Assembly (NCBI GenBank): GCA_936450465.1
Contig: OW388291.1
Coordinates: 78,773,936-78,837,935, forward strand
Origin: Gibbula magus
Lineage: Eukaryota; Mollusca; Gastropoda; Trochida; Trochidae
Length of the DNA: 64,000 bases
Direction of reading: 5' to 3'
The position numbers and the translations under genes were made by a program. The notes below the pieces were generated by a model. The model did no database searches. It saw only the letters and a program-made list of their open reading frames with translations, and was not told the origin of the DNA. Shown one piece after another: positions 1 to 10,925 of this stretch (positions are counted from its first letter, which is position 1; each line of letters begins with the position of its first letter).

Positions 1-995
1 CACAAAAATGACAAAAATATTTTAGTTTCTGCCGGGAAGAATCAAAGTTTGAATTGCAGCCATCCTGATTGCCTGGTATTTTGTCCGGGTTAGCAACGTT
101 TTTGTGCATTTGTTGAATTTTGTCAATTAAACTGAAATTTGACATTTACAGGTTAGCTGCTTTTCAAACTTGTTCTACACACTGGTAGGATCCTCCTACA
201 TTTTAGCCTGTTTTCAGTTCCATCAAGAGAGGTTCTTCTTGATGTGCTTGTTGATTGGAACTCTTGTTTGTATTGTTTCGGATAACATGTCTTTCGACAC
301 ACCGATCACTGTTCAGTGATATTTTACAACACTTTGAGGAAATTGCAACAATTTTGAGCCTGTAGTATATTTTCAATACCCTCCCATATTTTTCTGATGC
401 ATTTTAACAGATATTTGACATTGTGTGTTTTAAATGGTATTATTACGATAGTAAAATTGAAATGTCATTGTTACTTTGTGTTGTGTTGTTTTTTTCTTGA
501 TACAAATTTATGATTACCGGTACCACTTAAAATGAACATGAAATTGAAACAGAGTTGGGGATAATAGCTATTAGCTCAGTTTACATGAAATCAAAATTTT
601 TAAAAACATTTCAGGGTTGAAGAGATTACAACATGCAAGTTCAGCACACAACAAAATCATAGAAACAAGGTGCAATGTCATTATTCTATTTTTCAAAATG
701 ATCTCCTTGCACTTGAACACATTTCTGCCTTTTAGCAGTAGACTCTCAAAACAGAAAATTGGGAATAATCTGTGTCTAAAAGTATATACCTGTATATAAA
801 TACATCCACCCTCTCTGTACCAATAGTCACAAGAACTGAAACCGGCCATCTTGGAAACTTTATCAAAAGTTCTACCTCACTCCATTTGTGAATCCACTCC
901 TGCTTTGAGAATATTGACAAAGAAGACAGTGATATTTATCATCTACATTGTATATACTTTAAGTAATGGATATTCTCAATTTCCTTTGACCTTCA
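1..995. other. AT-rich non-coding stretch
   Basis: No exon with matching splice signals and no repeat structure was recognised here. Short open frames at 571-920 overlap on both strands and look random in composition. Confidence 0.5.
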
Positions 996-1003
996 TTGCC
1001 CTG

Positions 1004-1177
1004 CAGGGATTGGGAAAGACACCTTTGACAATGGGCCATTTTTATGACTTTTAGTCACTTTTGGTATTTCAAATCGGCCATTCCCATTTGTAGCATAGTA
1101 AAATTTCAAATTTAAATGGGCCATTTTTTCATCCAATGTGCAAAATGGCCCATGGCCCCTGGCTTTCCCAATCCCTG
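1004..1177. mobile_element. hAT-like MITE with 15-bp perfect terminal inverted repeats
   Basis: The left end CAGGGATTGGGAAAG (1004-1018) is exactly complementary to CTTTCCCAATCCCTG (1163-1177). The ends start with CAGGG, typical of hAT termini. GCCCTG lies directly outside on both sides (998-1003 and 1178-1183) and may be a 6-bp target duplication, although hAT elements normally make 8 bp. The interior has inverted AATGGGCCAT/ATGGCCCAT motifs and no coding capacity. The inverted repeat is seen directly; the superfamily is inferred. Confidence 0.65.
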
Positions 1178-1183
1178 GCCCTG

Positions 1184-2734
1184 GTATCAGAATAAGTCTG
1201 CTTCTTGTGGTTTGAGTTCTCCTGAGTTTCAGTAGGTTAAGCAATGCAACATCATAATGAGTGAATTGTTACATATACACCAGGGATGCAGAAATCTGTC
1301 TATTTGCCGGACATGTGCAATTGTGAATCCAGTTTGTCCGAATTGAAAATTGACCTGTTGGACATTTGAAAAGTCAGTTGACCGATTGAAGAAACTCAAA
1401 TGAAAACTAAACAAACACACCTAACAAGCATTTAATGAAGGCAAATCGCCCTGCTTGTGTGGGTCATAGATTCTAATTGTTTAGGAAATTGACCTTGACA
1501 CACTAATGAAAGATGGTAGTAGATAATTCTATCATCTAATCTACATCTTATCCACACATTGGTTACTCGAGTCAGTCCTGCCCACTGAGGTTACATGGGA
1601 AAGTATGAGTTGAGTAAGCTCTGTTGAGAGAGAATATCAAATGAACTTCTAATATGCTAATATGGATACGGTATTCTAGTAACTTATTGAACACCACTTG
1701 TATTTAAAACATGAGAAAATCAAGAGTCATGGACACGATTTTGAAAACTGCAACTTCAGTGGATGTGTTCACTGGGTACCTTCATCAACATTCACCTAAT
1801 GATGGAATAATCAACTTCAAACTTATAAGTTCTTCAGAAATCTTTGTTTCTTGTATATTTCACTTACAAATGCCTTTTAAAGATTTTGTTATATTGAACA
1901 TTTGCAATGATCAAGAACTGAACTCAAAATATACTCCTGGAAATGAATAAAGGAACACATAAACTATGAAAAATTCCTAGAGTGATAACACCATGTCAAG
2001 ACGCCCAATACGCCTAACATGTTGGGGTTCGGTCACAAAACCAGACACATACATTGACTGTGCATGTGCATCTTCATTTCGATTTGATAATCATGATCAC
2101 CTTGGATTTTGAATGCTTTAAAAGGAAACGTAAGTCATCTGTCACACCTCTGAACGATGTCATTGCAGTACCTGACACATGCTCAAAAATGACAAGCCAT
2201 AGGCCAGATCAATGGGGGAAACTTCATCTGACAAACAGCCCGGGACTTCTACAAATCCAAGAGTGTGATTTTAATACTATATCGACAGACAGTGACGTCA
2301 GGATGAGACCTGGTGGTGGGAGTAAGCTGAAGACCACCCAAAGACAAGACCGCCAGATTAAGAGGATTTCTCCATTCCTGTCATCATTCAAAATAACATT
2401 AGGTTCCGTCAGATTACTTGTGTATGGGTTTCAAATTGAACTCTGAGAAATTGACTGAAAGCAACAGGTCTAAGCTCTAAGCACACGGTGTCCATTTGTT
2501 GGTGTGCGGATGGCAGCTCAAACGTCTGTGAATGGGTGGGCTAGAGCTCATCACGGTTATCTGCTGCGACATTCCCGTTACCCAATGTTTAGCGATGAAT
2601 ATAGCTTTAACATGGACTTTGCAAACCGACAGATTTGCGTCTGGAGGCAACGTAATGAGCGTTATTACCCATATGGTTGAAAATAACTGAGTTAATATTA
2701 TTGATATGAGCACATGTGCACATATCACGTTTGC
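1184..2734. other. non-coding stretch, possible dispersed repeat at 1278-1400
   Basis: The segment at about 1278-1400 (CAGGGATGCAGAAATCTG followed by TTTGCCGGACA) resembles dispersed repeats I associate with mollusc genomes, but no second copy lies in this window to confirm it. A 130-codon open frame at 2054-2446 has no recognisable domain or conserved motif and I do not call it a gene. Confidence 0.35.
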
Positions 2735-3036
2735 CTAGCAACCATTGTTTCACAGCGACCTCCCGTATTTTGTCGTCTGTGACGTCATAAAACGATTGTT
2801 CGTGACGTCACTGCAGCTTCCCGTCGCAAGAGAAGTGGGCCGTTTCCTGACTATTTTTACGCGAATCAAATGGTATAAAATGGGTAATAAAGAAATTATT
2901 ACACTTGAAAGTGTGTCATATTAGTTTTACGAAACTCGTGCAAATTTATGTATAACCCTCGCTCTCGCTTGGGCAGTACAAAAATTCACACTCGTTTCGT
3001 AAAAGTAATATGACACACTTCCTCGGGTAATAATCT
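2735..3036. mobile_element. CRE-plus-hairpin element, copy A
   Basis: Two TGACGTCA boxes (about 2780 and 2803) are followed by a palindrome with arms 2895-2946 and 2983-3034 (roughly 43 of 52 positions complementary). The 36-nt loop holds CCCTCGCTCTCGCTTGGG. A second element at 38828-39145 has the same order: a CCTAG/GGCAAC-type motif, GTGACGTCATAAA, a second TGACGTCAC, GGTAATAAA, then long arms round the same loop. I infer a non-autonomous repeat family; I do not know its superfamily, and the outer borders are approximate. Confidence 0.6.
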
Positions 3037-5179
3037 CTATTTACACTTCGTGTACCGTCCAACAGGATGATGAGTATGGGGCGGCCCTGTTATGGTGTGT
3101 GGCTGGATAACGTACGATGCAAGCAGACTTACTGGTGTTCGTTACAGGGATGAAGTTTTGTTGCCCATCGTTGTGCCATAGAGTCAACACATTGGACGTA
3201 ACTTTTGGTTCCAGCAAGCGCTCAAGTTTCAAGGCAGTATCTGCAGAATAACATGCAGATTCTTTAGAGCATTTCTACGATGGTCTGGATCACAAAGTTC
3301 TAGAATAAAAAAAACAGTCCCAGAACCTCAACCTGGGCTCCGTTCCATAACAGCAAGCGCTTATAATCGCTCATTTATTGCTTACAGTAGCGCTCAAGGC
3401 AGCGCTCAATGTAACGCATTCTCTCCTGAACGACACCGTGCGATTCCTCGAAGTTGGCTCGCCTTGCTACTTAACGCTACATTGAGCAATCGCGTTCAAG
3501 AGAGGTTTAAAAGTAATCGCTCATTGACCCCTATTGTATTCTGTTCTTGTAGAAGAGTGGCGTACTTCCCAGACAGCTGTGATCAGGAATCTCATACAAA
3601 TTCTACCAAATCGTGGTGCTGCAGTAATCAATAAACATTGGGGGCACACATGATACCAACTTTAGACAATTTCCAGCTCTAGCTTTCTGTGACACAGCGT
3701 TCAAACCTCATACAGGATCATTAAAAAAGTCCTGAGCTTACCAAACGTTCCCTTATTCATTTCTCTCAGTATATATGTAACTCCCTGGTAAATGGCATCA
3801 CCATAAAAATATTAATGTCGCAGTAGTAGGGTAAATCATCAGGACTTCTCGTTATGCTAATGGAAAGCTATTGTAAACGATACTCTTCTGAGATTATTTT
3901 CTGGGATTGGCCATCACATGCTATACATAACTCTGATTCTTTAAGAATTAGAAATATATGGAAATTAAGTGTGGACGTGACAGAAACTGTACCGAAGAGT
4001 GGTTCAAATCCTCACACACGTAATTCTCTAAGGTCGTAGAGACGTTAATGGTTTCCTAGCAGGAGTGTAATTGCCGTATCTTCTTAATGACCGCGGGATC
4101 AAGTAACACGGACCATTAGTGGAATCAACGGCATGATGTTCCGATTGGTATCACGGAAGTAACATCTCGCGTAGTTACACTTACATGTAGCTTCATTGTC
4201 CCGACGGTTTGCACTATATCTTGGTACAAAACTCCCAAAGGTTAACATTATAGGTTAGGTTATACATACTATGAGCGTTAATATCCAAGTTATTAGTTTT
4301 GTATCTACGTAATTTCGTTGGCCATTTGCGTGGGTTTTGTTACCAATTAAAGCGATATGTATATCTGGTTACACAATTAGAGACCCAAATTAAAGTTGAT
4401 GTGTTCAGTTTGATGACACCAAAGAGAAGAGAGAAATGGTGTATCGCTTTACCAGTAAGCAGACGACCATCAAGCGTTTCTAATGTAAATCGACATTGAC
4501 AAATCAAATTGAAGAAAACTAAGATTCCTAATGGCAATGGTCGTTGGATCTAGTCGCAATCACCATGGTAATCGGAAAACACTGCATGTTCTTCCTGTGA
4601 GAATCCGGGAGATGACATTCCGGATGAAGACATTGAGCTTCATTTTCCCCACCAGGCCGAACTGTTTGAAGTCACCTTGGTGGAATTACTTCAAGGGTAG
4701 GGTTGTGGTATACACGGATGCAAAAATACCACATTTGCGACACTCTTGAAAACAGCATTAACCCTTACAATACCAAAGTACCTGTCATGGTCTCCTCACT
4801 CAAACCCCTTTTTGACCATAATATAGTTCCTTGCTGCCTCCACCAACATCTCAAATATAAGCTAACATTTTCTCTTTTTAATTGACTGTTAATTGGTCAT
4901 AATTTCAAAATGTATTTTACTCCCTAAGTCGTCATGAACATTATCTACAAACTACGCCATTTCAAGAATTACCCTTTACGGAACAACGCAATACAACAAG
5001 TCCATAAATGACGAAAAACTTATTACATTACCGTTGTTTATCATTTTAAACAAACCGCTCTTGTAATTTGAGACACCAAAACGAATGGATACACGGTAGC
5101 AACATCGTTAGTTAAACATTGTGTTGCTGCTCACGGTCTGTTACTCATACATACGTTTGACTTCAGGTAGCGTCGAGCC
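3037..5179. other. non-coding stretch with a degenerate repeat
   Basis: At about 3350-3540 there is a cluster of AGCGCTCAA, GCGCTCAATGTAACG and CGCTACATTGAGCAATCGC, partly inverted, suggesting an old hairpin-type repeat. A tRNA B-box-like GGTTCAAATCC at 4000-4010 lacks a convincing tRNA body. A possible orphan exon at 4603-4693 is listed separately. Confidence 0.35.
4603..4693 (+). pseudogene. possible orphan exon or gene fragment
   Basis: After the pyrimidine-rich TGTTCTTCCTGTGAG an open frame starts NPGDDIPDEDIELHF and continues through a leucine- and glutamate-rich end (about 29 codons), followed by GGTAGGG, a passable donor. It reads more like acidic helical protein than random translation. 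It is faintly like an LxFxxLEEQ-type segment of ciliary coiled-coil proteins, but I cannot name a family. No partner exon was found nearby, so it may be a relic or chance. Confidence 0.2.
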
Positions 5180-5524
5180 TTAAAGGATGGATGAAATGAT
5201 ATATGGTCAAAATCGGATTCATTAAAATGGGATGGAAATTTGACAATTGCTCGATTTTAAATTTCTGAAATCGGTCCATAAATAACTTATATACGGCTTT
5301 TTAAAAAAACGCCTTATTTAGCCCCGGCGACCAGAATGAAAGTCTGCGGGGGTGTGGCCCCTTAAGAGATGACTTCTGTGACGTATCAAGAGGAGTCTGA
5401 TTTTCGCCGATAGTCATAATTCAACGTAATTTCGCAACATTTTGATTGTTAATTTCACAAAGGAATCTTCAATAAACCAATTTAAATTTACCATATATCG
5501 AATGTTTAGAAGAGAGAAAAGAAG

Positions 5525-8500
5525 AAATATATTTTATTAAGGTGTCACATGCTGCATGGTACAATAAAATTCAGTTTGTATAAAATCATGTTTATAAAAG
5601 CAGCACCCGGCCATGTGGCCTATGAGACACGATAAAACTTTAAAAGTAACAGTGTTCTAAAATAACACTTAAACATATACACACAGATACTCGCACACAC
5701 TCATGCACACACTCATTCACGCACTCATACATCCATACATACGTTGGCATACATACATATACATATTTAAAAATGAAAGTGAAGATAAAATCCTATTCTG
5801 CCGAAATATTTCGGCGCCTAAACATAGTATATAGTACAGCGGCAAGGGGCTTTACATACTGATTATTATTGAGTAGGAAAACCATTTTATCCATTGATGA
5901 CATGGACTGGAATGTAGGATGAGCTGTCGTTACATCTATCCAAAGATTATATCTGAGATCTGAATAAAAATCACAGTCAACCAAAAAATGCAATTCATCC
6001 TCGACAACATTACTGCTACAACGGGTACAAACCCTATCATGAAGAGCAACTTTAGGACGAGAATATCTACCCACTTCTACCTCTAATGGCAAAGTGCCAC
6101 AGCGAAATTTACTCAATACACTACGGTGAGCCCGAGGCATAATAATTTCAACATACCGTTCAACCTGCAGAAAATCTTTGAAAAGACGATATGAACGTAG
6201 TTTATTTCCATTTTCTTGCCCGCTATCATTCCAAAGTCCAGAAAACCAATTATAACAGTCTAAGGCCTTAAGATGTTCTCTAGCCACAGTAAACTCCTCA
6301 TAAGAAATATTAAACAAATCAGTTACAGGTAAATGATAGCTGACCAATAATTTATGAACTCCATTATACCAAGATCTCCGCCAACGACCTGACCATCTAC
6401 TGATAATACTAGGTATTCTATAAGACTCGAGAATATTAAGTTTACGCCAAAAACGAAGAACCTCGATCTTTTGCTTAGTATATTGAGACACCCAGCCCAT
6501 TTCACCACGTATTGCTAAATTAGGGGTTTTGCTACCTACTGCTAAAAAGAACCGAGCTGCACGATTTTGAACTGCATTAATGCAACTATATTGCCGTGTT
6601 CCCCAAACAGCAGCTCCGTATGAGAGAATGGGCTGAACGAGATTATCGTATAACTTATTGTAAACCTTATAATCCATGCCACCAACTGCTTTAAACTTAC
6701 AAAATATTACACCCAATGCCCTATTGGCAGACTTAGATATTTCTCTAGCCGTAAAATTCAAATCAAGATTCTCATGAAACCATAAACCCAAGTATTTATA
6801 AGCACAGCTATAAGTAACAACATCACTACCTAATGAAAATACAAACTCGGAGCGTTTAACTGAACAAGGACGGTAATGTACAACTTTAGTCTTATTTATA
6901 TTAACCAATATGCGCCAACGAGAACACCATCGATCAACACAATCTAACATACGCTGTAGAGACTCCTCATCCGGTGCAAACAATGCAACATCATCAGCAT
7001 AAAACAAAGAACTCAACATATGCCCATCGATGTTTATACCACAATGCAAACTTTCCAATTCGTAAGCCAAATCATTAATATAAACTGAAAAAAGTGTCGG
7101 TGACAAAACACAACCTTGACGAACACCCGAGTTTACTTCAAACACATCAGTGAGACTATCATTAATACGAACCCGAGATGACGTGCCATCATACATTGAC
7201 TGAACTGCATGGAGAAATTTACCGTTAATACCCATCTTCAACAACTTATACCATAAACAATTCCTATTTACGTTATCAAAAGCTTTCATTGCATCGATAA
7301 AACAAACAAATGTAGATTGCTTAGATAACTTTCTGTTATTCACAATGGAGAAAAGACTATATAAATGTTCATGTGTACTTCTTGAAGTGCGGAAACCATT
7401 TTGAACTTCAGCCAATATATCGTTATCTTCCAGCCACTTACTAAAGCGAAAGTTTAAAATGTCTGAATAAATCTTACAAGGCACACATAATAGAGAAATG
7501 CCTCTGTATCCAAGGGGATCACGTGCGTCACTATCCGCTTTTTTGATTGGGTAAATTATACTATTTTGCCAGAGTTCAGGACAAACACCATTTTCAAAAC
7601 AAAATGTCATTAATTTAAACAGAAGTTGTAAGCAGGTATTGTTTTTAAGAGACTCAGCAGGGAGCAAGTCAACACCAGCAGACTTTCCACGCTTGGCACG
7701 TGCTAGCGCACGCTCGACTTCTTGGAGAGTGATCGGCGAATTTAGGTCAGTGGTGTCATAAGTTACATTACATGTCACGTGGTCGTTGTCTATTGCATTC
7801 CGGATGTTTTGATAGTGAATGTCATCGTGACCTGGGGATGATGATTCAGCAAAAAGAGAAGAGTACTCATGTTTCCATTTATCCAGAACGATTGTTTTAT
7901 CCGTACAAATGTTGCCATTTACTTCCACCTCCCAAGGAATTACATTTGTCCTATCGTTGGCGATACCAAGCTTACCGATCGTCCTCCAGAAACTTCGGGA
8001 ATCATTGTCATTATATTTATCTAGTAACTTCTGTTGTTCAGATAACTGATATGCACGTTTGTGTCGTCGTAATAGTTTATCAAAGCACTTTCTCTCTGAC
8101 ACAAAAAGTTCCCTGAGATGTTTACGTCTTCCAGAACCTTTACTAGATAAATAGTTCTTTTCATACTCACAAGACCTGTCCCATTGGAGTTGCAGTTCGT
8201 CGCACCAGAAAGGTTTATACTTGGATTTAGACTTAGATCGAGTAAACACTTTGGGTTTGGCAACCTTATCTAGTTCTGAATGCATGAAACTTACGAATTC
8301 AGTATATGCTTCATTTATATTTCTTGATATGGTGAGTTTTGATTCGATTTTCGAAATTACAGAGTTTATCTTCTCTACTAGCTCACTCCCATGTAGAAAC
8401 TGACTTGAAATTTTACTGGCGTTGTACTGTTCAGATTTACTGGTAGGAATATCGTCACACTTATGTTGGCTGACTGGGAACAACATTCCCCATGTAAGAA

Positions 8501-9224
8501 CAGAATGATCAGGAATACTTACAGGAACGTTCGAGCCATCAATGATATCAGACATTTTTATCACATCGAAGTCCTTAAAGTAAGGTAAATGCTCGTGTGC
8601 AGTCACAACGTAATCCACTACAGATGATCCACTCCTGATACACGTATAATCCTGTCTGCCCAATCTCCCATTCAATACACACAAGTTGGCTTCCACCAGA
8701 AAATCCAGGAATAACTGACCATATGAATTCTCCTTGTGATCTATCACCTCTCTGTCTGGTACTCCATCTACACCCTGAACATAATCCAAGTGATCACTTA
8801 TCCTGGCGTTAAAGTCGCCACAGATACACAAAATCCCTTCATTTTGGTAAAGATATATTTTTTCAAGTAACTTATTAAAGAACAATTCTGCATCGTTTAT
8901 CCGTGTTGACCCTAAAGGTGGTAGATAACATATACATAACACGATGTTAACACTATTATCACTTAATGGAATTAGCTTTATCCACATGACGTCGTCATCT
9001 TCACGGTCCAGTACTTCCACTCTGAATGATTCCAGTAGAGAGTTTCTTATAAAGACACCGACACCACCAGATCCTCTCCTGGCGCGTTTGCTGATTTTTC
9101 TCCTGTTATTCCCGAACCATGTATATCCGTCTAGTGTGAGGCTTGCCTGCCCCTGCAAAAATGTCTCACAGACCCCAAAAACGTCATAATTTGACAAGTT
9201 AACAACATTTTCCAAGATATCCAA
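5525..9224 (-). mobile_element. non-LTR (LINE) retrotransposon, 5'-truncated near the endonuclease start
   Basis: This covers the ORF at 5793-9224 plus a 3' UTR on the - strand running to about 5525. The 3' UTR carries CA/CATA-rich simple sequence (5680-5765) and ends with an AATAAAAT-type signal. The 5' edge is set by loss of coding homology upstream of 9224. No poly(A) tail or target-site duplication could be fixed, so both ends are approximate. Confidence 0.75.
5793..9224 (-). CDS. LINE ORF2-type polyprotein: APE endonuclease + reverse transcriptase
   Basis: The protein nicks target DNA and copies element RNA into the nick (target-primed reverse transcription). The frame has about 1143 codons and no internal stop. 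Residues 1-245 are an apurinic-endonuclease-like domain with GDFNA (136-140), VVDYV (202-206) and the catalytic-type PDH (238-240). Residues about 495-790 are the reverse transcriptase with FIDAMKAFD (642-650) and FYADD (741-745). Near the C-terminus is a CX2CX9HX4C motif (C1066, C1069, H1079, C1084), common in CR1/I/Jockey-like LINEs. The first codon is TTG directly after an in-frame TAG, and the usual first 20-30 endonuclease residues are missing, so the copy is truncated or damaged at its 5' end. Clade is uncertain. It is probably not mobile now, although the frame suggests recent insertion. Confidence 0.9.
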   Translation of the reverse strand: MDILENVVNLSNYDVFGVCETFLQGQASLTLDGYTWFGNNRRKISKRARRGSGGVGVFIRNSLLESFRVEVLDREDDDVMWIKLIPLSDNSVNIVLCICYLPPLGSTRINDAELFFNKLLEKIYLYQNEGILCICGDFNARISDHLDYVQGVDGVPDREVIDHKENSYGQLFLDFLVEANLCVLNGRLGRQDYTCIRSGSSVVDYVVTAHEHLPYFKDFDVIKMSDIIDGSNVPVSIPDHSVLTWGMLFPVSQHKCDDIPTSKSEQYNASKISSQFLHGSELVEKINSVISKIESKLTISRNINEAYTEFVSFMHSELDKVAKPKVFTRSKSKSKYKPFWCDELQLQWDRSCEYEKNYLSSKGSGRRKHLRELFVSERKCFDKLLRRHKRAYQLSEQQKLLDKYNDNDSRSFWRTIGKLGIANDRTNVIPWEVEVNGNICTDKTIVLDKWKHEYSSLFAESSSPGHDDIHYQNIRNAIDNDHVTCNVTYDTTDLNSPITLQEVERALARAKRGKSAGVDLLPAESLKNNTCLQLLFKLMTFCFENGVCPELWQNSIIYPIKKADSDARDPLGYRGISLLCVPCKIYSDILNFRFSKWLEDNDILAEVQNGFRTSRSTHEHLYSLFSIVNNRKLSKQSTFVCFIDAMKAFDNVNRNCLWYKLLKMGINGKFLHAVQSMYDGTSSRVRINDSLTDVFEVNSGVRQGCVLSPTLFSVYINDLAYELESLHCGINIDGHMLSSLFYADDVALFAPDEESLQRMLDCVDRWCSRWRILVNINKTKVVHYRPCSVKRSEFVFSLGSDVVTYSCAYKYLGLWFHENLDLNFTAREISKSANRALGVIFCKFKAVGGMDYKVYNKLYDNLVQPILSYGAAVWGTRQYSCINAVQNRAARFFLAVGSKTPNLAIRGEMGWVSQYTKQKIEVLRFWRKLNILESYRIPSIISRWSGRWRRSWYNGVHKLLVSYHLPVTDLFNISYEEFTVAREHLKALDCYNWFSGLWNDSGQENGNKLRSYRLFKDFLQVERYVEIIMPRAHRSVLSKFRCGTLPLEVEVGRYSRPKVALHDRVCTRCSSNVVEDELHFLVDCDFYSDLRYNLWIDVTTAHPTFQSMSSMDKMVFLLNNNQYVKPLAAVLYTMFRRRNISAE

Positions 9225-9590
9225 CTAGGTAATTCCGCAGATGACAATTACACAATTATTACATAAACATGTCTTTTTGGCGATGTAATACACCTCATAA
9301 ATTCATTTAGCGGCAGTGATAATCATCATTAATTAATTAACGAGACACCGGCGGACAAGCTGTCTAGCGGCCCCGCGTGTCGCTTATCGCAGTCACGCCT
9401 CAGTGAGCATTTACAAAATGAATCGCCAGACTGATCGGCTAGTGTTAAAATGGGTGAATTAAAATCGTTTTAATTATCAATTGCAAGTGTATATTGTCTC
9501 GATTTTCTGCTCAATTGATTCCGATGTACAATATACGTAGAGGTAATCATCTGTCATTCTTGAAAAAAATGCATTTCATCTATCCTTTAA

Positions 9591-10770
9591 GAAAACGAAC
9601 TTCAAATGGATGTTTGTTGACAGATTGTTATTAGATATTTAAATTCCTTGATCTTTGATAACTTTTGTATATTAACCGATATTTATTAAGATACTCAATT
9701 CGGTTTACATCCTGACCCCCACACTGACAATGAATTCACGATATCGACTATCCTTTGCACGTTCAACTGTGTCCTGTCCAAACGTATTATACATAACTAT
9801 CCTGTAACACTTTTCACTGATCAATGAACTATTCCCAAGCATGGTACAACTGACTAATTATAACCATTTCACACCTGTACATGTATAGCATACTTGTGGT
9901 TCAAGGGGTTTTGAACATGGGTCAATATTGAATGGGTGAACATGTAAACAATGAAAGTAAGTATTGAAATTCCCCCAAATTGAGTTTCATAAAACTCAAC
10001 TGTTCATCGACATATAACACATACTCTGTGTGAAAATATAAAAAAAAATGTGCCTCGTTCTGCACACATTTACAACATTTTCAACATGGTAGGGGTCATG
10101 TTGGTGTAAATTTCTTTTCTAACCCCCGTCTAATTAAAATAATGACATCTTAGCTAAAAAATAAAACAGTCGCCAATTAAGACATTCAATGTCTGCGGAA
10201 AGGTATTATTGTATCGTGCCATAATCAAATGCATCTCATTCCTTTAAAATATTGATTTAATCTTAAACAAGTGAGTGTTAGACTTTCTTTTGCCCATCAG
10301 TTAACAAATATAATTATAGTTTATAGTTTATTTGAATTCCGTTTCTTTGTTGACAGCCAAGTGCTACGGATATCTTAGCTTGGTCACGTTCACATGTACA
10401 GTAAAGTGTTGCTATCGCCGAATAAACTATCAAAAGTTACTTCCCTTGTTACTTTCCCTACCTCAGTTTACAGTAGAAGGTTCCGCAAGGTCCTATTCAG
10501 AATACATTGCTATGTTCTCATATCTCAGTTTGTCGACAGGTGGCTTTTAAGCATAATGGGACGGAATATATGTATATTTATATTGGTTGAGTTTGGTCCA
10601 ATGCTGTCTTCAGCCGTATTTAGCCAACACGTTGTAATGGGATGAAATGTTCAATAGATTAATCATACGTCAAACATTTGATTAACAGGTCTTTGAAGGG
10701 CATTTAGAAGTGGTATACATTATTACAAACCCCCATTGTATACCATTCTCAAGCATGTTAATCTCCCTGA
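9591..10770. other. AT-rich non-coding stretch
   Basis: No exon-like or repeat structure was recognised. The short frames at 10332-10645 overlap each other in two frames and have no conserved features. Confidence 0.45.
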
Positions 10771-10925
10771 TTGAGTTCCTCACCATTGTTGTGTTTGCTA
10801 TATAAATGTACCATAATTTGTTATTTCCTTACATTCCACCTGATGAAGGAGTGAGTATGTACTCCGAAACGTCGTGTATTTTCACATTAAAGAAGTTGTT
10901 ATCCAGACTATCTTCCTGTTCTTAT
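10771..10925 (+). repeat. probable 3' end of a retroelement with a CTGATGA-stem-GAAAC motif
   Basis: CCTGATGA is followed by a stem-loop GGAGT-GAGTATGT-ACTCC and then GAAACGTCGTG (about 10840-10875), with TTTTCACATTAAAG downstream. I know this arrangement from Penelope-like and other retroelement tails in animals. It resembles a hammerhead core, but one extra A separates CTGATGA from the stem and no cleavage-site strand is visible upstream. Assignment to a retroelement is from memory of the pattern. Confidence 0.35.

Larger units (their letters stand above)
5180..9590. mobile_element. TTAA-flanked inverted-repeat element interrupted by a LINE
   Basis: TTAA at 5180-5183 is followed by AGGATGGATGAAATG (5184-5198). 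The mirror end, CATTTCATCTATCCT followed by TTAA, lies at 9572-9590. The 15-bp ends match with one mismatch. TTAA target duplications are made by piggyBac and Kolobok elements. The two shell parts (about 340 bp left, 360 bp right) have no coding capacity, so this looks like a non-autonomous element into which the LINE at about 5525-9224 later inserted. Inverted ends and TTAA are seen; the nesting order is inferred. Confidence 0.5.

Noticed and set aside
2054..2446. 130-codon open frame
   Set aside because: It starts well but has no recognisable domain, no partner exons and no codon pattern different from the surroundings.
7772..9189. Open frames on the + strand within the LINE
   Set aside because: They are shadows of the long - strand reverse-transcriptase frame.
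10840..10875. Hammerhead ribozyme
   Set aside because: One extra nucleotide between CTGATGA and the stem and no visible cleavage-site strand or stem I/III partner; kept only as a low-interest pattern.
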